Positions 48,727 to 58,931 of a DNA stretch of 64,000 bases are shown here, piece by piece. The translations under genes and the position numbers were made by a program. Source of the stretch: Acidihalobacter prosperus (GTDB lineage Bacteria > Pseudomonadota > Gammaproteobacteria > DSM-5130 > Acidihalobacteraceae); contig NZ_JQSG02000006.1 of NCBI RefSeq assembly GCF_000754095.2, forward strand, positions 79,429-143,428, read 5' to 3'. Every line of letters begins with the position of its first letter. The stretch's first letter is position 1. The notes below the pieces were generated by a model. It saw nothing but the letters and a program-made list of their open reading frames with translations, had not been told where the DNA came from and made no database searches.

Positions 48727-49989
48727 TCAGGCGGAAGCCGTGCGCGGCGGTGCGGCGGGCGGGTCGTGGCGCGCGCCCGCGATCCAGGTGGCCAGCGGGC
48801 GACCCTCCAGCTCGGCCATGCCGCCGCGCGTCCACTCGCCGATCCAGCCCTCGACGTCGAGCTGGCCGCCGGGCGCGGGCAACAGCACGAAATCCGCGCG
48901 CTTGCCGGCATCGAGGTTGCCCGCGACCGCATCGCGCCCCATGCACTCGGCGCCGGCCAGGGTGGCGCGGTACAGCGCCTCGACGGCGCTGACCGCCACG
49001 CCGGCGGCGCGGTGCGCATCGAGATAGCGCTGCATCACGTGCAGCAGGCTGTGCGAGGGGCCGGCGCCGACGTCGCTGGCGAGCGCGTAGGGAATGCCGT
49101 GGCGGCGCACGGCTTCGAGGTCCATGCGCCCCGAATCCAGCGCCTCGTTGCTCGACGGGCAGTGCGCGATCCAGCTGCCGCGCGCGCGCAGCACGGCCCA
49201 CTCTCGCGGCGAGAGGTGCACGCAGTGCCCGAGCACGCTGCGCGGCCCGAGCAGGCCGGCGCGATCGTAGACGTCGGTGTAGTCCTCGGCGTCGGGGAAT
49301 TCGCGCAGCACCTCGCGGATTTCGCCGGGCGATTCGGACAGGTGCGTCTGCACATGGAAACCGCCGACGCGCGCATACACGCCCAGCTCGGCCATCAGGC
49401 GCGGGCTGCAGTTGAGCGCGAAGCGCGGCGAGACCACATAGCGCTCGGTGCCGAGCCCACTCGCGCGGCGGTCCAACTCGACGGCCTCGTGCACGCTGGC
49501 GCGCGTCAGCGCCTCGGGCGCGCCATGCTCCATCACCACGTCGCCCACCATCCAGTCGCCCACGCGCGCCTGGTCGGCGATGCGCACCGCCTCGGCGTGC
49601 GCGCTGGAATAACTCATGCCCATCACCGTGCCGGCACGCACGGTGTCGGCGAAGAAGCGCTGCGCGGCGGCGCGCGCGAAATCCTGATCGGCGTAGCGCG
49701 TCTCCTCCGGCCAAATGTGCTCGCGCAGCCAAGGCATCAGCGCTTCCTCGAAGGCGCCGCGCACCGGATGCTGCACCCAGTGGATGTGCACATCGGCAAA
49801 GCCCGGCACGATCACGCCCTCCAGCGTCTCGACGCGATCGTGGGCCTCGCCGACGCGCATCACGGCATCGAAATCGCCGAGCGCCTCGATGCGCCCGTCG
49901 CGCACGCGCAGGCCGCCGTCGATCCAGGCGTCGTACAGGTTCGCGCCGCGCGGATTGATCATCGGCGCGCGGTAGACGACGGCGCTCAC
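48727..49989 (-). CDS. Guanine-deaminase-like amidohydrolase
   Basis: A 420-residue zinc amidohydrolase with GTG start. Marks are the metal-binding DVHIHWVQHPV (His 68 and 70), then PWLREHIWPEETRY, the RAGTVMGMSYSSAHA segment, QTHLSESPGEIREVL, SVLGHCVHLSPREWAVL with HCPSSNEAL, and SDVGAGPSHSLLHVM with the catalytic Asp. Each corresponds to guanine deaminase signatures, though identity in the substrate loop cannot be judged. Product would be xanthine and ammonia. It overlaps the upstream 8-oxoguanine-type deaminase gene by 4 bp (GTGA). Confidence 0.88.
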   Translation of the reverse strand: MSAVVYRAPMINPRGANLYDAWIDGGLRVRDGRIEALGDFDAVMRVGEAHDRVETLEGVIVPGFADVHIHWVQHPVRGAFEEALMPWLREHIWPEETRYADQDFARAAAQRFFADTVRAGTVMGMSYSSAHAEAVRIADQARVGDWMVGDVVMEHGAPEALTRASVHEAVELDRRASGLGTERYVVSPRFALNCSPRLMAELGVYARVGGFHVQTHLSESPGEIREVLREFPDAEDYTDVYDRAGLLGPRSVLGHCVHLSPREWAVLRARGSWIAHCPSSNEALDSGRMDLEAVRRHGIPYALASDVGAGPSHSLLHVMQRYLDAHRAAGVAVSAVEALYRATLAGAECMGRDAVAGNLDAGKRADFVLLPAPGGQLDVEGWIGEWTRGGMAELEGRPLATWIAGARHDPPAAPPRTASA

Positions 49990-51338
49990 GCGCGCACCCC
50001 CGCGGCGGTGAGCAGCGCATGCGAGGCGGCGCGCTGCGCCGCGGCGAGGGCCGCGCGATCCACGCCCGGCACCTCGCCGTCGATCAGGCGCCACGCACCC
50101 GCGACCATTACCCGGTCGGCGTTCTGGGCGGCGCAGAGGACCAACGCGGCCAGCGGATCGCCAGCCCCTGCGAAGCCGAGGTCGTCCACCCGGAACAGCG
50201 CGAGGTCGGCCTGGCAGCCGGGCGCGATGCGCCCCAGCTCGGGCCGGCCGAGACAGCGCGCGCCGCCCTCGGTGGCCCAGCGCAGCGCGTCGCGATGGCC
50301 GATTACGCCGGCCCCCGCGTGCAGGCGCTGGAGCAGGAAGGCCTGGCGCACCTCGGCGATCAGGTTGGAGGCATCGTTCGAGGCCGAGCCGTCGACACCG
50401 AGCCCCACCGGCGCGCCGGCCGCCTCCAGCGCCGGCACAGGGCAGCGACCGGAGGCCAGGATCATGTTGGACGAGGGACAGTGGGCGACGCCCACGCCGG
50501 CGGCGCCGAGGCGCGCGATCTCGGTCTCGTCGAAGTGGATGCCGTGGGCCACCCAGACGTCGTCCGCGATCCAACCGAGGTCGTCGAGGTAATCGACCGG
50601 GCGGCGACCGAAATGCGCGAGGCAGTAGTCGGTCTCGTCGTCGGTCTCGGCCAGATGGGTGTGCAGCCGGGCGCCGTGACGACGCGCCAGCGCGGCGCTC
50701 TCGCGCATGAGGTCGGCGGTGACCGAGAACGGCGAGCACGGCGCCAGGGCGATCTGACGCAACGCGCCCTCCCCGGCCTCGTGGTAGCGCGCGAGCAGTC
50801 GCTCGCTGTCGGCCAGGATGGTGTCCTCGCGCTGCACCACGCTGCGCGGCGGCAGGCCGCCGTCGTCCTGCGACAGGCTCATCGAACCGCGCGTCAGCAC
50901 CGTGCGCAGGCCCAGCTCGGCCGCCGCCTCCAGTTCGATGTCGATGGCCTCGTCGAGCCCGGCTGGAAAGAGGTAGTGATGGTCGACGGCGGTGGTGCAG
51001 CCCGAGCGCAGCAGCTCGACCAGCGCCGTGCGCGCGGCGACGGCGAGCTGTTCGGGCCGCAGCTGCGCCCACACCGGATACAGCGCCTCCAGCCAGGGGA
51101 ACAGCGGCTTGTCCAGCGCCGGCGGGCAGGCGCGCGTGAGGGTCTGGTAGAAGTGGTGATGCAGGTTGATCAGGCCGGGGACGACCACGTGCGCGCGGGC
51201 GTCGAAGGTCTCGTCCACCGGCGTCGCCGGGCGCGCTCCGGCCGGCAGGCATTCGACGATGCGGTCGTCCTCGACCACCAGGCCGCCGGCGGCCGCCTCG
51301 GCGAGGATCGCCAGCGGCTCGCGTATCCAGGTGCGCAT
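49986..51338 (-). CDS. 8-oxoguanine deaminase-type amidohydrolase
   Basis: A 450-residue amidohydrolase of the TrzN/8-oxoguanine deaminase group. The start and PGLINLHHHFYQTLTRACPP carry the metal-site histidines (H60-H62); further motifs are TTAVDHHYLFP, the catalytic His/Glu region LHTHLAETDDETDY, VWVAHGIHF, CPSSNMILASG and GVDGSASNDASN. The likely reaction removes an amino group from 8-oxoguanine or a related oxidised base. With the downstream guanine-deaminase-like gene it forms a two-gene overlapping unit, regulated by the adjacent GntR. Confidence 0.88.
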   Translation of the reverse strand: MRTWIREPLAILAEAAAGGLVVEDDRIVECLPAGARPATPVDETFDARAHVVVPGLINLHHHFYQTLTRACPPALDKPLFPWLEALYPVWAQLRPEQLAVAARTALVELLRSGCTTAVDHHYLFPAGLDEAIDIELEAAAELGLRTVLTRGSMSLSQDDGGLPPRSVVQREDTILADSERLLARYHEAGEGALRQIALAPCSPFSVTADLMRESAALARRHGARLHTHLAETDDETDYCLAHFGRRPVDYLDDLGWIADDVWVAHGIHFDETEIARLGAAGVGVAHCPSSNMILASGRCPVPALEAAGAPVGLGVDGSASNDASNLIAEVRQAFLLQRLHAGAGVIGHRDALRWATEGGARCLGRPELGRIAPGCQADLALFRVDDLGFAGAGDPLAALVLCAAQNADRVMVAGAWRLIDGEVPGVDRAALAAAQRAASHALLTAAGVRA

Positions 51339-51376
51339 GCGTACTCCAGGGTCAGAAGTGGTGCGCGGGCATGATA

Positions 51377-51390
51377 ATGCAACGTTGCAT
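51377..51390. promoter_or_regulatory. 14-bp perfect palindrome in the deaminase promoter (putative GntR site)
   Basis: ATGCAACGTTGCAT is perfectly symmetric and lies 39-52 bp upstream of the deaminase start, directly downstream of the GntR-family gene. A half-site GTTGCAT recurs at 52239-52245, about 110 bp upstream of the regulator's own start. This pairing is what an autoregulated GntR repressor would show. No other site of the same quality was seen in the block. Confidence 0.6.
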
Positions 51391-51411
51391 ACACATACAC
51401 CCCGCCACGGC

Positions 51412-52128
51412 CTAGATTTGTCCGAAACGGCTGTTGCGGCGCTGCGAAAGCTGGTGAAGCGTGAGCGACTTGGCGAAGGCCTCGCTCTGCGAGATGTGGG
51501 TCTGCATCAGCGCGAGCGCCCCCGGCAGGTCGCGGCGCAGCAGGCACTGGACGAGTTCGTGATGCTCGGCGTAGGTCCGGTCGATGCGTTCGCCGCTGGT
51601 GAAATCGAGCCGCCGCACCACCCGGATGTGGTTGTTGATGTCGCGCAGATAGTTCGCCAGCACCACATTGCCGCCGCCCTCGGCCAGCGCCAGATGGAAG
51701 GATTCCTCGCGCGCCACCATCACGCCGGGATCGTCGGTGCGGCCGGGCTGCGTCACGGGATCCCATTCCGCGCCCAGCGCCTGCAGCGCCTCGTCGGCCA
51801 TATGCTCGCAGGCGAAGCGCAGCGACAGCGCCTCGAGATCCTGGCGCACTTCGTAGTACTGCCCGAGTTCGGCGATATCGAGCTGGCGGATGAAACAGCC
51901 CTGCTTGGGCCGGATCAGCAGGTAGGCATCCTGTTCCAGGCGCTGCAGCGCCTCGCGCACCGGCGTGCGGCTGACGCCGAAATACTCGGCCAGCTCGGTT
52001 TCGGTGACGCGACTGCCGGGATACAGCTCGAAGCTCAGGATCATTTCGCGCAGCCGCACGTAGATGTCTTGTGCGGAACAGCGGGTGCCGGCGCGCGGCT
52101 TGGCGGACACATCGACGGGGCGACCCAT
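51412..52128 (-). CDS. GntR family transcriptional regulator (FadR subfamily)
   Basis: A 238-residue repressor-like protein. The N-terminal winged helix (about 10-78) has VRLREMILSFELYPGSRVTE and YFGVSRTPVREALQRLEQDA, the canonical GntR helix-turn-helix. The C-terminal FCD-type helical domain has the metal/ligand residues (VRQDLEALSLRFACEHM, HLALAEGGGN, HHELVQCLLRRD). A near-perfect ribosome site (GAGGAGG) precedes ATG at 52128. It is the first gene of the nucleobase block and likely controls it. Confidence 0.93.
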   Translation of the reverse strand: MGRPVDVSAKPRAGTRCSAQDIYVRLREMILSFELYPGSRVTETELAEYFGVSRTPVREALQRLEQDAYLLIRPKQGCFIRQLDIAELGQYYEVRQDLEALSLRFACEHMADEALQALGAEWDPVTQPGRTDDPGVMVAREESFHLALAEGGGNVVLANYLRDINNHIRVVRRLDFTSGERIDRTYAEHHELVQCLLRRDLPGALALMQTHISQSEAFAKSLTLHQLSQRRNSRFGQI

Positions 52129-52248
52129 GCTGACCTCCTCGGAACAGGCATTGCTGGCGAGCCGTGGTGACTCTTGCGGACCGTTGCGTCCACCCGGACG
52201 GTCACTATAGCAAACCGCTCCGGCCCGTCGCATGGAATGTTGCATGCA

Positions 52249-54390
52249 TCAATCCAGCAGCCTCGCCGCCGCCTCGCGCAGCAACGCGATCACCTGCCGC
52301 CGGCCGGGCACGCCCGCGCGCGCCGCGACGTGCTCCCAGCCGCGTTTTTGCAGCACCTTCATCGCCAGCGCCTCGTGCGCGCGGCCTGCCGCAGCCGCCT
52401 GCGGCAGCGCGTCGACGGCGAGACGCCAGAGCGCGCCGAGCGCATCCTCGTATTCGCGTGCACCGGCGACGAAGTCCGCCGCCTCGCGGCGCCATGCGGG
52501 GTCCAGCGCCGGGGCCGGCGCCTCGCTCGGACCACGGGCGAGCAGTTCGAGCGCCAACCGCGGCTCGACGCCGCGCAGCGAATCGCCCAGCAGCTGGGGC
52601 AGCGACTCGAGATAGCGCCGGCGCAGGTCGGCATGCAGCCGACCGGCCTGCGTACTCACGGGCCTCAGAACCAGGGCCGCATGGGCGCCGCTGACGGCCT
52701 CGCGGGTCGCCCCGACGCGCAGCGGCAACAGGCCCGCACGCCGCCAGAAGGTCAGCAGCGGCGGCGTCGCGCCGAAACTCGCACCCAGCCAGTCGAGGCC
52801 CTGGATCGCCGCCTCGTTCGCCAGGCGGGCGATCAGTGCCGCGCCCAGTCCCCGGCGCTGCAACGTCGGATGCACCGCCAGCCGCACCACCCGCCAGCCG
52901 CGCAGGGCCATGGCGTCGGCGCGCCCGCAGTGGGCGGCAAGCACCTGCGGCAGCAGGTGACCGTGTACGCGGCGCCGGCCCTGCGCCACGCCGGCAGCGA
53001 GATCGGCCGGCAGCCCGCCCTCCTCCGCCACCAGCGCCACCGCCACGACGCGCCCGTCCAACCGCGCGACCCAGACCGCAAGCGATGGGCCGTCGAGCAG
53101 CTGGCGCAGATCCTGCGGCCGGGTCCGGTAGTGGGCGATGATCAGCAGGCCGAATACCTCGCGCAGCAAGGCTTCGTCCGCCGCCAGGGCATCCCGGCCC
53201 AGGCGTTCGATCGTGGCGCGCGCAAGCGGATGGCCGGCGGCCCCGTCGACGACTGCCGGCTCGGCATCGAGTAGTAGCGCGCGGAAACTAAGCGCCTCCA
53301 GGGGATCGCCGGCGGCCCAGCGCACCGGTTCGTGGAGGCTCAGCGCGCGCCAACCCGGCGTCTCGGCGTCGAGACGCGCGGAAAAACGCAGCGCGAAGGC
53401 GCGCCCGGAGCCCTCGTAGCCATGCACGGTGGTAGCGAAGGCCAGCCGCGGACAGCGCCGCAGCAGCCGCAGCACCAGCGCCTGCGGCAGGCAGGCGGCC
53501 TCGTCGACCAGTACGAGGTCGGTCTGCGGCGGCGCCTCGGCCAGAGCGTCGGGCGCGACGAATGACAGGCTGGCCTCGCCAAGGGTCAGCGCGGTGCGGG
53601 TCCGCCGCGCCGCCGGCAGACGCCGCGCCGCATGCGCGAACACCGCTTCGACCGCCGCCAGGCTCGGGCCGGTCACCACCACGCGCCGGCCGTGTTCGGC
53701 CATCAGGACCGCGGCGGCCAGCCCGAAGGCCGCGGACTTGCCGCGCCCCCGATGCGCGGTCAGCACGGTGGGACGGCGGCGATGGCCGGTCGCGGCGCGC
53801 AACACCGCGGCCACGGCGGCGCGCTGCTCGGGATTGACGCAGCCATCGGCCGCGATCCGGGGCGCGGCGACGGGCGTTGCGATCGGCCGCCTCGCCTGCG
53901 CATCGCCGGCGAGACGGCCGTCCTGGCCAAGCACGCAAACGCCCGGCGCATCGGCCAGCATCCCGGCCAGCCGCGCGAGGAAGCGGTCGCCGGCCGCCGG
54001 CGACCCGCGCGCACGGGCGCACGCCGGATCGGGGCAATCGCCCCACGCCGCCAACGGGGGGCTCAGCAGGCACAGCAGGCCGCCGCCGACCAGGGTGCCG
54101 GCTACCGCGCCGAAGGCATCGGCATCGAAACCGGCGAAGGCATCGAGACACACCCGCGCGTACTCCCTTCCGAGCTGGCCGCGCGCCTCGCGCGGCGCGC
54201 AGGCCACCCACCCCGGCGGCGCATCCGGACCGATCCATAATCCTTGCGCGGCGTCGGGCAACGGCAGCCGCGCGGCCTCCGCGCGCGCCCACCCGGCCTC
54301 GCCGCCGAGCACGAGCACGCGGCGCTGCCGGCTGGCGCTTGCGGCGGCGCTCAGGGACTGGGCGAGCTCGATGGTGTCGATGGGCGGCAT
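52249..54390 (-). CDS. tmcA: tRNA(Met) cytidine acetyltransferase
   Basis: A 713-residue enzyme that makes N4-acetylcytidine at the wobble base of elongator tRNA-Met. The N-terminal ATPase/helicase part has Walker A LTAHRGRGKSAA and Walker B LVLVDEAACLP. The GNAT domain (about 450-600) has VRLAVHPTLQRRGLGAALIA, and a C-terminal tRNA-binding tail follows. Length and domain order fit TmcA. A tRNA-Met elongator gene, its only known substrate, lies at 60269. Start at 54390, MPPIDTIELAQSLS. Confidence 0.92.
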   Translation of the reverse strand: MPPIDTIELAQSLSAAASASRQRRVLVLGGEAGWARAEAARLPLPDAAQGLWIGPDAPPGWVACAPREARGQLGREYARVCLDAFAGFDADAFGAVAGTLVGGGLLCLLSPPLAAWGDCPDPACARARGSPAAGDRFLARLAGMLADAPGVCVLGQDGRLAGDAQARRPIATPVAAPRIAADGCVNPEQRAAVAAVLRAATGHRRRPTVLTAHRGRGKSAAFGLAAAVLMAEHGRRVVVTGPSLAAVEAVFAHAARRLPAARRTRTALTLGEASLSFVAPDALAEAPPQTDLVLVDEAACLPQALVLRLLRRCPRLAFATTVHGYEGSGRAFALRFSARLDAETPGWRALSLHEPVRWAAGDPLEALSFRALLLDAEPAVVDGAAGHPLARATIERLGRDALAADEALLREVFGLLIIAHYRTRPQDLRQLLDGPSLAVWVARLDGRVVAVALVAEEGGLPADLAAGVAQGRRRVHGHLLPQVLAAHCGRADAMALRGWRVVRLAVHPTLQRRGLGAALIARLANEAAIQGLDWLGASFGATPPLLTFWRRAGLLPLRVGATREAVSGAHAALVLRPVSTQAGRLHADLRRRYLESLPQLLGDSLRGVEPRLALELLARGPSEAPAPALDPAWRREAADFVAGAREYEDALGALWRLAVDALPQAAAAGRAHEALAMKVLQKRGWEHVAARAGVPGRRQVIALLREAAARLLD

Positions 54391-54481
54391 GCGGCTGATA
54401 TTCGGACTTCGCGGTGACGAATGGGAGCCATTATGCCGCACGCGGATATACTGCCGCTTTGCTTCAACGGAGCACGCAGCA

Positions 54482-54988
54482 ATGGGCCGCTGGCGACCCC
54501 CACCACCGAGATCATCGCCTTACATCACGCCGGAAGGCTATGCCGCGCTCGCGGCCGAACTGGAAGCGCTGTGGCCGCGCCGCGCCGACGTGACCCGCCA
54601 TCTGGCCGCCGCGGCGGCCGAGGGCGACCGTTCCGAAAACGCCGAGTACATCTATCGCAAAAAGGAGTTGCGCGAGGTCGATCGCCGCATCCGTTACCTG
54701 CAGAAACGCCTGCCATCGCTCAAGGTCGTGCAGCGCCCCCGGGCCGCGGAAAAGGTCTATTTCGGTGCCTGGGTCCGGCTGGAAACCGAGGCCGGTGAGG
54801 AGGTCGAGTACCGCATCGTCGGCGCCGACGAACTCGGCGGTGCGGGCCTCATCAGCGTCGATTCGCCGATGGCCCGCGCCCTGCTCGGCAAGGCCGTGGA
54901 CGACGAGGTCTGCGTGCGCACGCCGCAGGGCGAAGCGTTTTACTGGGTATGCGGCCTGCGTTATGCATCGGCGGAAGGCGAGGCCTAG
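54482..54988 (+). CDS. greB: Transcription elongation factor GreB
   Basis: A 168-residue factor. An N-terminal coiled-coil hairpin (about 14-85; PYITPEGYAALAAELEALWPRRA, then EGDRSENAEYIYRKKELREVDRRIRYLQKRL) bears the conserved acidic tip DRSENAEYIYRKK, and the C-terminal FKBP-like domain (about 90-168) has VYFGAWVRLETEAGEEVEYR and ISVDSPMARALLGK. The YRKKELREVDRRIR motif and length separate GreB from GreA. It rescues arrested RNA polymerase. It is divergent from tmcA and overlaps the convergent TDT gene by 4 bp. Confidence 0.94.
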   Translation: MGRWRPPPPRSSPYITPEGYAALAAELEALWPRRADVTRHLAAAAAEGDRSENAEYIYRKKELREVDRRIRYLQKRLPSLKVVQRPRAAEKVYFGAWVRLETEAGEEVEYRIVGADELGGAGLISVDSPMARALLGKAVDDEVCVRTPQGEAFYWVCGLRYASAEGEA

Positions 54989-56121
54989 GTCTTGTGTCCG
55001 GGCCCGAGCAGTGCGTTCTCGCCCGACAGGCACGGCGCGTTGAACAGATACCCATGCCACATGCCATGGAAGGTCCGCACGGTCACCACGGCCCAGAAAC
55101 CCGCGAGCTGAATCACCAGCAGCGCGCCGAAGATGCCGAACGCGGTCAAGCCGGTTTCGTGCGCCAGCTGCAGCGTCGATGCCGCGTACACGCCGAGCGG
55201 GAAGGTGAAACCCCACCACCCCATGTTGAACGGCAGGCCTTCGCGCAGATAGCGCAAGGTCAGCAGCCAGGCCATCACCCACCACCACAGGCCGTAGCCC
55301 CACAGCATCAGGCCGCCGATCAGCCCGACCCCCCGGGCCAGCGGCCCGAGCGCGGCCAGCGAGGAACCGGCAAAGGCCGCCGGCGCCGCCGTACCGAGGA
55401 GCAACAGCCCGAGCGCACCGGTGCCCATCGGCCCGAGCACCAGCCAGCTCGATACGGCCATGTCGCGATGCGGCAGCTTGTGCAGCACCAGCCGCAGGAA
55501 CAGGATGACCACGATGGTCAGCGCCAGCGGCATCGACAGCGCCCACAACACATAACTCGTCACCACCACCACTTCCGCGGCGGCGGGTGCCAGATGCGGC
55601 GCCAGCATGCCGCCGGCGGCCGCCGTCACCTCGGCCGATACAATGGGCAGCAGCCACACCGCCGTCATGCGCTCGAGCAGGTGCGCCTGCCGCGTGAACA
55701 TGAAGTAAGGCACCAACCAGCCGAAAAGAGCCGCCAGCAGGGCATCCAGCCACCACAAAGCCTCCGCCAGGACGACCGCATGGGGCCCGATCAACTGGGG
55801 TCCGAACAGCAGCCAGCCATCCAGTATGGGCACCAGCCCCATCGGAATGGCACCCAGGAACATGGATTGCACGGGATGACGCAACAAACGCCCAAGGCTG
55901 TCCGGAAACCAGGCGAAGCGGGCGATCAAAAGCCCCGAAAACAACACGTAAAGGCCCATGTCGAACCACCACAGCCCACGCGTCAGCCAGGCCTGTCCCG
56001 GCATCGCCGCGGGAAAGCTCTCGTGCAGGCTCAGAAACAGAATGCCCGTGCCCATGTTCATGGTGAACCAGTTGGGCGTGAAATGACGGACGATCTCCTT
56101 GAATGATTTTCCCGACTGCAT
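54985..56121 (-). CDS. TDT family transporter (TehA/SLAC1-like)
   Basis: A 378-residue ten-helix membrane protein of the tellurite-resistance/dicarboxylate transporter family (C4-dicarboxylate, sulfite or anion channel members). It begins EIVRHFTPNWFTMNMGTGIL, and conserved FPFNMGWWGFTFPLGVYA-like sequence (PFNMGWWGFTFPLG) appears late, as in SLAC1/TehA/SSU1. Divergent pairing with a LysR regulator and a T-N11-A box in between points to ligand-controlled expression. The transported anion is not determinable from sequence. Confidence 0.9.
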   Translation of the reverse strand: MQSGKSFKEIVRHFTPNWFTMNMGTGILFLSLHESFPAAMPGQAWLTRGLWWFDMGLYVLFSGLLIARFAWFPDSLGRLLRHPVQSMFLGAIPMGLVPILDGWLLFGPQLIGPHAVVLAEALWWLDALLAALFGWLVPYFMFTRQAHLLERMTAVWLLPIVSAEVTAAAGGMLAPHLAPAAAEVVVVTSYVLWALSMPLALTIVVILFLRLVLHKLPHRDMAVSSWLVLGPMGTGALGLLLLGTAAPAAFAGSSLAALGPLARGVGLIGGLMLWGYGLWWWVMAWLLTLRYLREGLPFNMGWWGFTFPLGVYAASTLQLAHETGLTAFGIFGALLVIQLAGFWAVVTVRTFHGMWHGYLFNAPCLSGENALLGPGHKT

Positions 56122-56187
56122 GCGCTCCTTCCTTTTGCCCGGCCAACCGGGCCGCCGCTTGAACGGGGCTCAGATTAGCGCGCCTGT

Positions 56188-56208
56188 AACATTTTTAATA
56201 ATTATGTT
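56188..56208. promoter_or_regulatory. LysR-type T-N11-A box between TDT and LysR genes
   Basis: Arms AACAT (56188-56192) and ATGTT (56204-56208) form an inverted repeat with 11 bases between the inner T and A, in an AT-rich stretch that stands out from the GC-rich surroundings. It is 67 bp from the TDT start and 43 bp from the LysR start, the usual place for a LysR site controlling both divergent genes. Confidence 0.6.
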
Positions 56209-56250
56209 TTTATCTATTTGATATCACCTCTCGTGATTAAAGGAAGACCT

Positions 56251-57219
56251 ATGCGCATCAATCCCGAGCAACTCATCACTTTCGCCCATGTGGTGCGCGA
56301 GGGCGGTATCGGAGCGGCCGCGCGGGCGCGCCACCTCACCCAGCCCGCGGTCTCCAACCAATTGCGGCAGCTGCAGTCGATCATCGGCGAACCGCTATAC
56401 CGGCGGCAGGGGCGAGGCATCGCGCTCACCAGCACGGGGCAGCAGCTCTACCGGCACGCGCAGGCGCTGGCCGACGCACTGCAGGAAGCCGAGTCCTTCG
56501 CCGCCTCGCTGGCTTCGGTGGACTCGGGACGCGTGCGCATCGCCGCGAGCCAGACCCTCGGCGCCTACATCCTGCCCGCCGCGCTCGCCGAGTTCCGCGA
56601 GCATGCACCGCGGATCGAGATCATCCTGGAAAGCCACAACAGCCAGTCGGTTCTCGATCACCTGGAGGCCTGCGACATCGGCCTGATCGAAGGCCCCGTC
56701 GGTCACGGCGCTTCCACCGCGCACTTCACCGCACAACCGCTCGGCAGCGACACCATCGTCGCCGTGGTGCCCAGCGGGCACCGGCTCGCCAGTCGCCGCA
56801 CGCTCGCCCTAGGCGACGTGGCCGACGAGCCGATCATCCTGCGCGAGGCCGGATCGGGCACACGCGAACTGGTCGAGGCCGCCTTCGAGCAGGCCGGCAT
56901 CACGCCACGCGTCAGCATGACGCTTGCCGGCGTCGCTGCGGTGATCGAGGCGGCGCGGCAAGGCCTCGGCATCGGTTTCCTGTCCGCGCTCGCCCTGCGT
57001 CACGAGGGCGGGCATGTGGTCGGCATCCCGCTGCGACCGGGCCTTCGCCGCAGGCTGACCCTGCTGACCGCCAACCGTCCGTCGCGCGCCGCCGAGCGCT
57101 TCATCGATTTCCTCAAGGACTTTCTCGCGCGCACGCCCGCCGCGCCCACCATGCAGCAGCCGGGCGCGGACGCCGGCCCGAGTGACGGCTTCGAACCTGC
57201 CAGCCACGACCCGTCATGA
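56251..57219 (+). CDS. LysR family transcriptional regulator
   Basis: A 322-residue LysR regulator. The winged helix spans about 1-60 (MRINPEQLITFAHVVREGGI and RARHLTQPAVSNQLRQLQSI). The periplasmic-binding-protein-like effector domain follows with RVRIAASQTLGAYILPAALA, LESHNSQSVLDHLEACDIGL and GSGTRELVEAAFEQAGI. AAGGAAG lies just before ATG at 56251. Placement next to the TDT transporter on the opposite strand predicts that it senses the transported anion or a related metabolite. Confidence 0.93.
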   Translation: MRINPEQLITFAHVVREGGIGAAARARHLTQPAVSNQLRQLQSIIGEPLYRRQGRGIALTSTGQQLYRHAQALADALQEAESFAASLASVDSGRVRIAASQTLGAYILPAALAEFREHAPRIEIILESHNSQSVLDHLEACDIGLIEGPVGHGASTAHFTAQPLGSDTIVAVVPSGHRLASRRTLALGDVADEPIILREAGSGTRELVEAAFEQAGITPRVSMTLAGVAAVIEAARQGLGIGFLSALALRHEGGHVVGIPLRPGLRRRLTLLTANRPSRAAERFIDFLKDFLARTPAAPTMQQPGADAGPSDGFEPASHDPS

Positions 57220-57274
57220 CCCTGGCCCAGGCTGTGCTATAGATTTAGCAGGCCAGCCGGACCGAGAGGACACG

Positions 57275-57547
57275 ATGCCAAACGACCGCGCAGAAGACCG
57301 ACACCCCGGCCAGCCCTCGGCCACGCCGAAGGCTCTCGTCGCGCCGCACAGCGATCAGCTGATGGCCGAGCGGCTGCTGCTGGAAACACTCCCAAGGCCG
57401 CAGCCGGCACCCGAGGCCGGCCGGCGCGAACGCCCGCCGGGCGAATGGCCCGAGCCTCTCCAGCGCGAAATGGACCTTGCGATCGTAACCACCTTCTTCA
57501 GCGCCGGCGTGATTGGCCTGTTCCTGTGGATGGCCGGGCTGTTCTGA
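57275..57547 (+). CDS. Small single-helix membrane protein, 90 residues
   Basis: A short protein with a hydrophilic, Pro-rich N-terminal two thirds and one C-terminal membrane helix (DLAIVTTFFSAGVIGLFLWM). AGAGG precedes the ATG. The tail-anchored form is consistent with a membrane-bound helper or subunit, but no family is recognised. It is 55 bp downstream of the LysR gene on the same strand, and a GCACCC/GGGTGC hairpin follows its stop. Confidence 0.7.
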   Translation: MPNDRAEDRHPGQPSATPKALVAPHSDQLMAERLLLETLPRPQPAPEAGRRERPPGEWPEPLQREMDLAIVTTFFSAGVIGLFLWMAGLF

Positions 57548-57696
57548 GCCGCCAACGCACCCATCGGGTGCGCGCGCGCCGTACAATGCACCTTTTTTGC
57601 GCATTATCCAGGCATAAGCCATGCGGATGAGATCGCCGCGCATGGCCTGGCAATTGCTTCACTTCTCCCGTACCCCTTTGTGCACGGGAGATCCCG

Positions 57697-58908
<1,212 letters not shown>

Positions 58909-58931
58909 ACACTCACGGGAGACCTGTCGAC

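Noticed and set aside
46667..49027. A 786-codon plus-strand frame opposite the ABC genes and guanine-deaminase-like gene
   Set aside because: Composition is dominated by Arg, Gln, His and Gly; the minus-strand proteins have clear domains.
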